Positions 1 to 5,318 of a DNA stretch of 6,131 bases are shown here, in pieces. The stretch spans positions 1 to 6,131 of the forward strand of contig DATDVD010000001.1 in NCBI GenBank assembly GCA_035290065.1. Direction: 5' to 3'. Position 1 is the stretch's first letter; the number at the start of each line of letters is the position of its first letter. The position numbers were made by a program, and so were the translations under genes. Source of the stretch: DATDVD01 sp035290065 (GTDB taxonomy: Bacteria; Pseudomonadota; Gammaproteobacteria; Coxiellales; Coxiellaceae). Under the pieces are notes generated by a model. That model was not told where the DNA came from and did not search any database. It worked only from the letters and a program-made list of their open reading frames with translations.

Positions 1-701
1 TACGAGAAATTCTTAAAAAGAAATTCGATGTAAGCTTGCTTTGCAAAGCCATTGATCAATTCACATCGATTCAGTTAGCTGTTGCGGATCATATGAATAC
101 TTTTCTTGATATTGGTGTTCCCGATTGGCGATTAGATAAATTACCGAGTTTATACAAGCAACTATTCTCGAAAAAAGACATATTGATAGCAGATGGGCTA
201 TCAGAAACAGAAATTAGCAAGTTAGAGACTCTCCTTCCAAAAATTTCAAACCTATGTAAAAAATTATCTAACTATTCTATAAAACAAACCATTGTCCAGT
301 GTGATTTTCATGACAACAACATACTCATCGATAATGTATCGAAAAATATTACAATCATTGATTTAGGTGAAATAGTAATTTCACATCCTTTTTTTTCATT
401 CGTGGGATTCTTGCGACAAATAAAAAAACATCATGCACTAACAGCTGAAGATAATAGGTATCTTCAGATCATGGATACTTGTCTTAAAAATTATATGAAT
501 TTCAAAACCATAGAACATTTATCAGAGGCGTTTGCAACGGCACAGATATTATGGTTTGTTTATGAGATATTAGCCCAACATAGGTTAATGCTTGCCTGTG
601 GTGAAACGAGACTTATATCATTTCAACATGGGAAACTCAGTAGTCAATTGAAAGAATTTATGACGGCATTTATTGCGTCTGAGAAGGAATCAAGCCTCTA
701 G
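1..701 (+). CDS. Phosphotransferase, APH/choline kinase-like family (5' end outside window)
   Basis: This is the C-terminal lobe of a small-molecule kinase of the aminoglycoside phosphotransferase superfamily (PF01636-type). Such enzymes move the ATP gamma-phosphate to a hydroxyl on an antibiotic, choline, a sugar or another metabolite; the substrate cannot be told here. The reading frame is open from codon 3-5 to the TAG at 699-701, giving 232 visible codons. The N-terminal ATP-binding lobe is missing, so the gene almost certainly begins left of the window. A TTG at 36 is an unlikely true start. The catalytic loop reads QCDFHDNNIL (encoded about 297-326): the catalytic Asp (303-305) and metal-binding Asn (318-320) of the HxDxxxxN motif are present, but the leading His is Gln. 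A second metal-binding Asp follows in IIDLGE (Asp at 360-362). A helical C-terminal part closes the protein. The last seven codons lie in a strong inverted repeat. Confidence 0.8.
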   Translation, partial: REILKKKFDVSLLCKAIDQFTSIQLAVADHMNTFLDIGVPDWRLDKLPSLYKQLFSKKDILIADGLSETEISKLETLLPKISNLCKKLSNYSIKQTIVQCDFHDNNILIDNVSKNITIIDLGEIVISHPFFSFVGFLRQIKKHHALTAEDNRYLQIMDTCLKNYMNFKTIEHLSEAFATAQILWFVYEILAQHRLMLACGETRLISFQHGKLSSQLKEFMTAFIASEKESSL

Positions 702-750
702 TTACTGATATTTGTTTACAATATCAGTAACTAGAGGCTTGATTCCTTCT
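682..750. repeat. 31-bp perfect inverted repeat with 7-nt loop
   Basis: The left arm at 682-712 is the exact reverse complement of the right arm at 720-750, separated by a 7-nt loop (TGTTTAC). The left arm carries the final codons and the TAG stop of the phosphotransferase gene. In RNA this would be a very stable 31-bp hairpin. No T-run follows on either strand, so it is not a standard intrinsic terminator. It could still end or stabilise the transcript, or be the scar of an inverted duplication of the gene end. Confidence 0.9.
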
Positions 751-783
751 GATAAACTATTTTCTATTAATGTAAGCTTTAAC

Positions 784-810
784 AGAAGGATTGCCCTTCT
801 CTCTATTTTC
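784..810 (+). terminator. Possible weak terminator hairpin
   Basis: A 6-bp stem, AGAAGG (784-789) with CCTTCT (795-800) and a 5-nt loop, is followed by the pyrimidine-rich CTCTATTTTC. It lies between the phosphotransferase gene and the tRNA and could stop read-through into the tRNA. The stem is short and the T-run interrupted, so this is tentative. Confidence 0.3.
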
Positions 811-883
811 GGGTAGCTTATTGAGCGACAAAAATCCCCACAGTGGGAAAATAAGAAGCAGTAAGCTATTGATTAATAAGCAC

Positions 884-960
884 GGGCCCATAGCTCAGTT
901 GGTTAGAGCAGAGGACTCATAATCCTTTGGTCCTAGGTTCAAGTCCTAGTGGGCCCACCA
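884..960 (+). tRNA. tRNA with CAU anticodon, probably tRNA-Ile2 (lysidine type)
   Basis: This is a full 77-nt cloverleaf. The acceptor stem is GGGCCCA paired with TGGGCCC, the D arm contains AGCTCAGTTGGTTAGAGC, the anticodon loop is CTCATAA with CAT at 918-920, and the T arm is CTAGG-TTCAAGT-CCTAG. CCA is encoded at 958-960. CAU could mean initiator Met, elongator Met or Ile2. It lacks the C1-A72 mismatch of the initiator. The acceptor has C4-G69 and C5-G68 pairs, which are known recognition features of TilS, and the variable region TTTGGTC resembles Ile2 rather than the GGGGTC of elongator Met. I therefore favour tRNA-Ile2, which reads AUA after lysidine modification. Automatic annotation may call it tRNA-Met. 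It stands alone, and I see no clear promoter. Confidence 0.93.
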
Positions 961-1252
961 AATTCTTAAATTAAACCCATTAGTTAAATAATTAAAATTC
1001 TTCGAGGTTAGAATCAGCTAAATCGGATGTCGACATCCAGATCATCAGGGTTCAGCTAAAAACAAACCCCTTATTGCAACCATTCACACCCAAAAGCCTA
1101 CTCTAACCACAAGAATTTATTGCTCACAGAACAGAAAAAAAGATATACGAGTAGTAGTGCCTGGTACCGAGTCCCTTACGCTTTTACATTTTCTATTTCA
1201 ACCCGAGCTACTTGCCGTCCTCTATTTCAGCCCAAATAGTGATAAAATATCA
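961..1252. other. Intergenic region without a supported gene
   Basis: I find no ORF with a ribosome binding site or recognisable protein here. It holds a 14-bp perfect palindrome (1025-1038), a direct repeat of TCTATTTCARCCC (1192-1204 and 1221-1233, 29 bp apart), and small hairpins such as CTATTT/AAATAG (1222-1239) and TGATA/TATCA (1240-1252). No clear terminator follows the tRNA. Confidence 0.5.
1025..1038. repeat. 14-bp perfect palindrome
   Basis: GGATGTCGACATCC equals its own reverse complement. With a one-base bulge (A1039) the pairing extends by ATC/GAT on the outside. It could be a binding site for a dimeric regulator. No neighbouring gene start makes the target obvious. Confidence 0.6.
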
Positions 1253-1405
1253 TCAACAATCATAGAATTTTTTGACTGAATCGGATAATAACTCACTTAT
1301 AGATGAATCTACCCGCCTTCTAATTCTTGTAAAAGCATCATCAGCAATTCCCGAAAATTTCAATTCAAAATTCTTTTTAAGAACATAAAGTTTACATTCC
1401 ATCAT
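1253..1405 (-). CDS. Small ORF (50 codons) overlapping the fic 3' end; doubtful
   Basis: On the minus strand an ATG-ATG pair at 1405-1400 opens a 50-residue frame that ends at TGA 1255-1253. It overlaps the last 14 bp of the fic gene in another frame, an arrangement compatible with translational coupling. The peptide starts MMECKLYVLKKNFELKF and then carries FSGIADDAFTRIRRRVD and a serine-rich, probably helical end (SISELLSDSVKKFYDC). I do not recognise the family. There is no well-placed Shine-Dalgarno sequence; AGAAGG lies too far upstream. It may be a small partner gene, a gene remnant or chance. Confidence 0.25.
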   Translation of the reverse strand: MMECKLYVLKKNFELKFSGIADDAFTRIRRRVDSSISELLSDSVKKFYDC

Positions 1406-2552
1406 GACCACTGATCTTAAATACCTTCTCTAAAACTTCTAATATTTTAGTAGCACAATAAGTTCGATCACGTTTACTTTCATTAACTTTCGATAAGACA
1501 TCCAAATTTTCTAGTTTTTGTATGGCACGCTGCGCTGTAGTAAAAGCTACATCGAATTTTTCGGCTATATTTTTCGTAGTTAAGTAAGGATTCTCAGCCA
1601 AAGACTTAATAATTTTAGCAGGGAGATCTGAAGAGATTGTTTCGACCGATTTCAACCAATCATCTATTAATCCATTAATTTTTGTTATGCGAACCAACAC
1701 ATCTTCTGCTTGCACAGCAATGCCATTTAAAAAATAAATTAACCAATCCTGCCAATCACCTTTGGCACTCACATTATAAAGATAACGATAATAGTCATCA
1801 CGAGTGGCTTCAAAAAAGGCGCTGAGATACAACAAAGGCGAAGGAAGTAATTGTCGCTCGATTAATAATAAGGTTATTAATAAGCGTCCTACTCGACCAT
1901 TGCCATCTAAGAAAGGGTGAATAGCCTCAAATTGATAATGGCATAAAGCAATATGAACTAACGCTGGCAATTTACGATCATGCAGAAAAGTTTCGAGCTC
2001 ACCGAGGCAATTCATTAATTCTTCTGCAGTAGGAGGCACATACTTGGCTGTAGAAATCGTACACCCAGGTATCCCGATCCAATTTTGACTGCGACGAAAT
2101 TCACCGGGGGTGGCGTGAGAACCCCTTACTCCTTGCATAAGTATTTCATGCATTTCTTTGATCAGCCGCAACGAGAGAGGCAAAACATTTAAACGCTTGA
2201 GGCCATAATCAAGCGCTTCAATATAATTCCGTACTTCTTTGAGATCGGCTGGGTGTCTTTCTACCACAGCGCCAGCTTCGTCTGCTAGCACCTCACCCAA
2301 GGTAGCCTGGGTTCCTTCTATCTGACTTGATAGCACCGCTTCTTTTGTTATAAATGACCTGGTTAGCAAATGGGGATTAGGCAGTCGAGCGCCTTCACCA
2401 GCCAATTTGCCAATTAACTGGTCAGCTCGTGACAAAGCATTAATAAGGACCGTATTCCACTCTATTAGCGGGGGCAGTGGGTTTGGCAAAAATGCCTCAT
2501 AGCCTGTGCTTGTTTTAACGACTTTGCCTACTGGGGAATTTTTAATATCCAT
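1392..2552 (-). CDS. Fic family protein (class II AMP-transferase with winged helix)
   Basis: Fic proteins usually transfer AMP from ATP to a hydroxyl of a target protein (AMPylation). At 386 residues this is the usual length of stand-alone bacterial Fic/wHTH proteins. In order it has: a Fic N-terminal region (about 25-95) carrying the inhibitory motif (S/T)xxxE(G/N) as SSQIEG at residues 75-80, which marks class II self-inhibition with Glu79 blocking ATP; the Fic core (about 100-280) with the complete active site HPFLDGNGRVGR at 212-223, including catalytic His212 and phosphate-binding Arg220; and a C-terminal winged helix-turn-helix (about 310-360, with TTKNIAEKFDVAFTTAQRAI). All key residues are present, so activity is expected once inhibition is relieved. 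The ATG at 2552 is supported by GAGGTGA about 8 nt upstream. It is transcribed divergently from the genes to its right. The wHTH suggests DNA binding and possible autoregulation. The target is unknown, and it resembles housekeeping Fic regulators more than injected Fic effectors. Confidence 0.93.
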   Translation of the reverse strand: MDIKNSPVGKVVKTSTGYEAFLPNPLPPLIEWNTVLINALSRADQLIGKLAGEGARLPNPHLLTRSFITKEAVLSSQIEGTQATLGEVLADEAGAVVERHPADLKEVRNYIEALDYGLKRLNVLPLSLRLIKEMHEILMQGVRGSHATPGEFRRSQNWIGIPGCTISTAKYVPPTAEELMNCLGELETFLHDRKLPALVHIALCHYQFEAIHPFLDGNGRVGRLLITLLLIERQLLPSPLLYLSAFFEATRDDYYRYLYNVSAKGDWQDWLIYFLNGIAVQAEDVLVRITKINGLIDDWLKSVETISSDLPAKIIKSLAENPYLTTKNIAEKFDVAFTTAQRAIQKLENLDVLSKVNESKRDRTYCATKILEVLEKVFKISGHDGM

Positions 2553-2569
2553 TTCTCATCACCTCATGT

Positions 2570-2636
2570 GAAAATAGAGTATAGCCGCTATTATCGTTTT
2601 TTACAATTATCGAAAATAGCAATACCTACTATTTTC
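2570..2636. promoter_or_regulatory. Repeated GAAAATAG boxes around the fic promoter (possible operator)
   Basis: GAAAATAG occurs at 2570-2577 and 2612-2619, and its reverse complement CTATTTTC at 2629-2636. The last two form an 8-bp dyad with a 9-bp centre just upstream of the -35. The first abuts the downstream edge of the -10. Sites on both sides of a promoter fit repression, perhaps by the Fic protein's own winged helix. This is inference from arrangement only. Confidence 0.4.
2578..2606 (-). promoter_or_regulatory. Predicted sigma-70 promoter of fic
   Basis: On the minus strand TTGTAA (2606-2601) and TATACT (2583-2578) are separated by exactly 17 bp, 26 bp before the fic ATG at 2552. The spacer side of the -10 contains an odd palindrome ATAGC-C-GCTAT (2581-2591). 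Confidence 0.65.
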
Positions 2637-2939
2637 AAATTAATGAATGATTAAACATATTGAACATGCTTAAAACAGGGGAACCCAAGGACGGGGGAAT
2701 GAAAAAACTAACTATTTGAAAAATAGGATTTTTTATAGAAATCAGAACTTATTAAAAGATAATAAAAATCGGCCCCCCTCACAAACGTCAAATGGAAGAA
2801 TCCCCAAACAGCAACCGTTGCGGTAAATTAGAAAACCGCGTCACGTTTCAATGGGGCGCTAATCTGTTGTCAAAATATTATTTTCTTAACCAAGAAATGT
2901 CAATAAAATAAGAGGGGTAGAAAAATTTATTATTTAACG
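2637..2939. other. Intergenic region without a supported gene
   Basis: This spacer lies between divergent genes. It contains an AT-rich hairpin CTATTT-gaa-AAATAG (2712-2726) followed by a short T-run, G- and C-runs (2693-2697, 2773-2778), an inverted repeat GCGGT/ACCGC in the 2800s, and TTTCTT-aacc-AAGAAA (2882-2897). The longest tidy ORF on the + strand is only 17 codons. I see no gene, RNA or mobile element that can be supported. Confidence 0.5.
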
Positions 2940-2945
2940 TATAAT
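2918..2945 (+). promoter_or_regulatory. Predicted promoter of the NTF2-like gene
   Basis: A perfect -10 TATAAT lies at 2940-2945, 30 bp before the ATG at 2976. The best -35 is weak: TAGAAA (2918-2923) with a 16-bp spacer. The transcript would start about 2952, giving a short leader with the Shine-Dalgarno AAGGAG at 2965-2970. Confidence 0.5.
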
Positions 2946-2975
2946 TATTTTGAATTTTATTTTTAAGGAGATCGT

Positions 2976-3419
2976 ATGAAAAAAGGAATTTTTGCCGGAA
3001 TAATTTTTCTATCTTTTTCTTTTCTTTCCCCTGCATGAGCCACTTTACAACCTTCAAACATATCAGCTGCACAAACAGTGATTGAAAATTGGTTTGCTGC
3101 AATGAAAACCAATCAAGTTGATCAAGCAGCGAGTTTCTTAGCACCTCAATTTGTTTCGCTTCATACCGATGGAATCGTTCGAAATAAAACAGGTGAAGTA
3201 GCACTTATTCGAAATCTTCATATGAAAAATTATCACCTCACAAATTTTAAGTTTTCCACCAGCGGCGATATTATTATTGTCACGTATCAAGATAAAGGAT
3301 CCGAACAAATTGATAACCAATCCATTGATTCTAAACCTGCCGGTAGAATGGCAGTTCTACAAAAACAAGGCAATCAATGGTTAATTGTGGCTTATGCCAA
3401 TTTAGATCAAATTAAATAG
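2976..3419 (+). pseudogene. Secreted NTF2/SnoaL-like (DUF4440-type) protein interrupted by in-frame TGA
   Basis: An ideal start (AAGGAG, 5-nt gap, ATG 2976) begins MKKGIFAGIIFLSFSFLSPA, a textbook Sec signal peptide. The next codon is TGA (3036-3038). The same frame then continues without further damage for 126 codons to TAG 3417-3419. The continuation starts ATLQPSNISAAQTVIENWF and has the NTF2/SnoaL-like pattern: a first helix pair (VIENWFAAMKTNQVDQAASF), LAPQFVSLHTDG, and a strand-rich end with MAVLQKQGNQWLIVAYANL. With a sense codon at TGA the protein would be 147 residues with an AxA signal-peptidase site at the stop position. Such small domains bind ligands or act as simple enzymes; the role here is unknown. 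A GTG at 3078 could start a shorter protein, but it has no ribosome binding site and would lose the signal peptide. The options are a recent nonsense mutation, a sequencing error, or stop read-through. Confidence 0.75.
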
Positions 3420-3432
3420 CCCCTTTCTTGGC

Positions 3433-3462
3433 TTGTTTAAAAAACCGATTATGGTATATAGT
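3433..3462 (+). promoter_or_regulatory. Possible promoter of the duplicated outer-membrane protein gene
   Basis: TTGTTT (3433-3438) and TATAGT (3457-3462) are 18 bp apart and lie between the end of the NTF2-like gene and the ATG at 3507. Flanking CCGAT (3445-3449) and ATCGG (3463-3467) form a short dyad across the -10. The match is moderate; co-transcription with the upstream gene is an alternative, as the gap is only 87 bp. Confidence 0.35.
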
Positions 3463-3506
3463 ATCGGCTTATGGAAAAAGCCCATTGCTAAGGAAAGAAG
3501 TCTGCC

Positions 3507-5117
3507 ATGGCCTTCAAAAAAGCTGCTCTTGGGATTAGCGCCTTGTTGGCGACCATTTTTACGACTCAAGTCTTTGCAAATCCTAATGACTATGTATTGC
3601 CGCCCGGCGGTTGGCCTGAGGAAGGGGATTCCGCTTTACCGGCACCTGCGCCTACACAACCGAATTTTTCCACCCAACCCTCAAGTGCTTCGGTTCAATC
3701 CTCCTCAGCTCTATTTTCAGACGTATTAAGCCCTCTTTACTTTCAATTCGGCGGCGGTCTTACTCGACAACATACTAAGAATTGGAAAAGTGTATTTCAT
3801 TTTCCTGTGACTTCAACAGTGACTAACCGCAGCGTAGCCCCGGATGATACGTCAGAACATGGTTATATCGCTTCCCTCGGCGTTGGCTATGCTCTACCCC
3901 AGATCCCACTGCGTTTGGATTTGACGTATATATATTTGGGACGGCTCACGTATAATTGGATGGATTCGTTAGAAACGGATAACGATACTCAACCGGCCTA
4001 TGCAAAAATGGATTCTCATGTGGCAATGTTCAATGCTTCATGGGACTTTATTAATCGTTCTGCCTGGATACCCTTTGTCACCGGTGGCGTAGGCGTAGCC
4101 CGTATAGCCAATCAATTTACGTGGTCAGATCCGAATGCCTTTAATTACGGCCAAAATCATGTTGTATCGGACTGGCATACTAAATATAACTTAGCCTGGC
4201 AAATCGGTGCGGGTGTTTATTATCAATTAAATGCACACTGGTGGGTCGGTGCTTTAGCAAATTATATGAATTTAGGCGCGACTAAAATTTATTTCCGTAA
4301 TGAAAATACGGATGCGCTGTCATTCGATGCGGTTAAATTATCCAATGTATCGTTATTAGCCTCTCTCGTTTGGCGTCCTATGGCTAATCCAGGGCCCAAA
4401 CGTTATACGCCTATTGCACCGCTTCATAATGTTTCCACTTCTCTTTTTAACCGTTTTTATGTGGGCATTGGTGGCGGTCCTGCTTGGCAGCATGCGAGCG
4501 ATTGGAAAAGTATAAACGGAATGCCTTCTATTCAGGCACCGAAAGATTCCACTTTAGCGAATATCCAAGCCGTCGCTAAAGCCGGTTATGCCATGGCCCA
4601 ATGGCCCATTCGATGGGAAATGTCTTATGGACGCTTAACGCAAGTCGATTATGATTGGCCTTATTTGTACCAAGATCCTCAAGCTACTACGGGTTTCACT
4701 GCTAATCAACGATTTGGGCATGCGAAAGTAGATAGCCATGTAGGCCTTGTGAATGTAGCCTATGATCTGGTCAATTCCACCCATTGGGTACCGTTTGTAT
4801 CTTTAGGCGCAGGGGTAGCTCACATTGCTTCGCAATTCTCGTGGATAAATTCCAATGCGGCCCTCACAGAAAGCGACCCTAATTTTCTTTGGAATCATGG
4901 AGGATGGCATTCTCAAAATAATTTTGCGTGGCAAGCCGCGCTGGGTACTCATTATTTAATGAGCACTCATTGGATGGTAGGAGTAGAAGCTAATTATATT
5001 AACTTGGGCAAAACCACCTTCTATCGCTTAAATCCTGAAACCAATCAAGATGAAAAACACCACACCGCGCATTTATCCAATATGGGGGCTATGGTGGATT
5101 TTGCTTATCGGTTTTAA
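3507..5117 (+). CDS. Outer-membrane beta-barrel protein with two tandem homologous barrel units
   Basis: This is a 536-residue exported outer-membrane protein. Residues 1-24 form a signal peptide (MAFKKAALGI...QVFA, cut before NPND). A Pro/Ala/Ser-rich low-complexity linker runs to about residue 75. Two homologous units follow, about 77-291 and 315-536, joined by a Pro-rich linker. Matching blocks include YFQFGGG/YVGIGGG, QHTKNWKS/QHASDWKS, DSHVAMFN/DSHVGLVN, WIPFVTGGVGVARIANQF/WVPFVSLGAGVAHIASQF and ANYMNLGATK/ANYINLGKTT. Over the 43 residues starting at DSHV I count 22 identities. Each unit has the alternating aromatic/Gly strand pattern of small 8-stranded (OmpA/opacity-like, PF13505-type) barrels. 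The protein ends in AYRF, with the terminal Phe expected for BAM insertion. It may fold as two linked barrels or as one roughly 16-stranded barrel. The start is supported by AAGGAAAGAAG 6-16 nt upstream. The role (adhesion, porin or structural) cannot be read from the sequence. Confidence 0.88.
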   Translation: MAFKKAALGISALLATIFTTQVFANPNDYVLPPGGWPEEGDSALPAPAPTQPNFSTQPSSASVQSSSALFSDVLSPLYFQFGGGLTRQHTKNWKSVFHFPVTSTVTNRSVAPDDTSEHGYIASLGVGYALPQIPLRLDLTYIYLGRLTYNWMDSLETDNDTQPAYAKMDSHVAMFNASWDFINRSAWIPFVTGGVGVARIANQFTWSDPNAFNYGQNHVVSDWHTKYNLAWQIGAGVYYQLNAHWWVGALANYMNLGATKIYFRNENTDALSFDAVKLSNVSLLASLVWRPMANPGPKRYTPIAPLHNVSTSLFNRFYVGIGGGPAWQHASDWKSINGMPSIQAPKDSTLANIQAVAKAGYAMAQWPIRWEMSYGRLTQVDYDWPYLYQDPQATTGFTANQRFGHAKVDSHVGLVNVAYDLVNSTHWVPFVSLGAGVAHIASQFSWINSNAALTESDPNFLWNHGGWHSQNNFAWQAALGTHYLMSTHWMVGVEANYINLGKTTFYRLNPETNQDEKHHTAHLSNMGAMVDFAYRF

Positions 5118-5147
5118 CCCATCGCTTTAAAACTATTTAAAGCGGGG
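5118..5147 (+). terminator. Hairpin directly after the outer-membrane protein gene
   Basis: CGCTTTAAA (5123-5131) pairs perfectly with TTTAAAGCG (5136-5144) around a 4-nt loop. CCC (5118-5120) can pair with GGG (5145-5147) across a 2-nt bulge, giving 12 bp. It starts right after the stop codon, as terminators do, but has no T-run, so it may be a rho-dependent or 3'-end-protecting hairpin. Confidence 0.5.
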
Positions 5148-5233
5148 CAAGCATTATCGTTGTTTGAACCTATTTCTTCTGTATTTCCCCTTGAATAAAA
5201 TAAGAAATTCTTAATTGCCCTATCGATTGGCCT

Positions 5234-5278
5234 CTTAAAAATTCCATTAAGATTTCCTTAAGAATTGTCCCCTACAAT
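5234..5278 (+). promoter_or_regulatory. Direct TTAA repeats resembling a PmrA box, with a -10 element
   Basis: TTAA-centred repeats occur at 5235, 5247 and 5258. The last two, ATTAAGATT (5246-5254) and CTTAAGAAT (5257-5265), are 11 bp apart. That is the spacing of the PmrA response-regulator box described in Legionella and Coxiella (cTTAATATT-N2-cTTAATATT), and they match it at 14 of 18 positions. TACAAT (5273-5278) could be the -10, with no good -35, which is typical of an activated promoter. The ATG is 41 bp further on. However, the site sits closer to the -10 than I would expect, and AT-rich DNA produces TTAA often. Confidence 0.35.
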
Positions 5279-5318
5279 CAAACTAAGTTTTTTCTCTACA
5301 ACAAATAAGGAAACCTCC

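Noticed and set aside
836..848. CCCAC-A-GTGGG hairpin as a minus-strand terminator
   Set aside because: The stem is only 5 bp, and it lies about 400 bp beyond the last supported minus-strand gene with the tRNA between, so function is unclear.
811..883. Promoter for the tRNA gene
   Set aside because: TTGAGC at 821-826 has no -10 at suitable spacing, and other candidates are equally poor.
884..1391. Integrated element at the tRNA 3' end
   Set aside because: I see no repeated copy of the tRNA 3' end, no integrase and no element genes in the window.
2667..2720. 17-codon + strand ORF starting MLKTGEPKDGG
   Set aside because: Too short, with no ribosome binding site and no recognised match. It could be a remnant, but nothing supports that.
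2712..2732. CTATTT/AAATAG hairpin followed by TTTTTT as an intrinsic terminator
   Set aside because: The stem is all A/T except its outermost C-G pair, and no + strand gene lies upstream of it to terminate.
2878..3204. 108-codon minus-strand frame opposite the NTF2-like gene
   Set aside because: It lies antisense to a recognisable domain and signal peptide, has low-complexity Phe/Leu/Lys content, and shows no family pattern.
3433..3729. 98-codon + strand frame overlapping the start of the outer-membrane protein gene
   Set aside because: It overlaps the real signal peptide in another frame, has no ribosome binding site and the peptide looks random.
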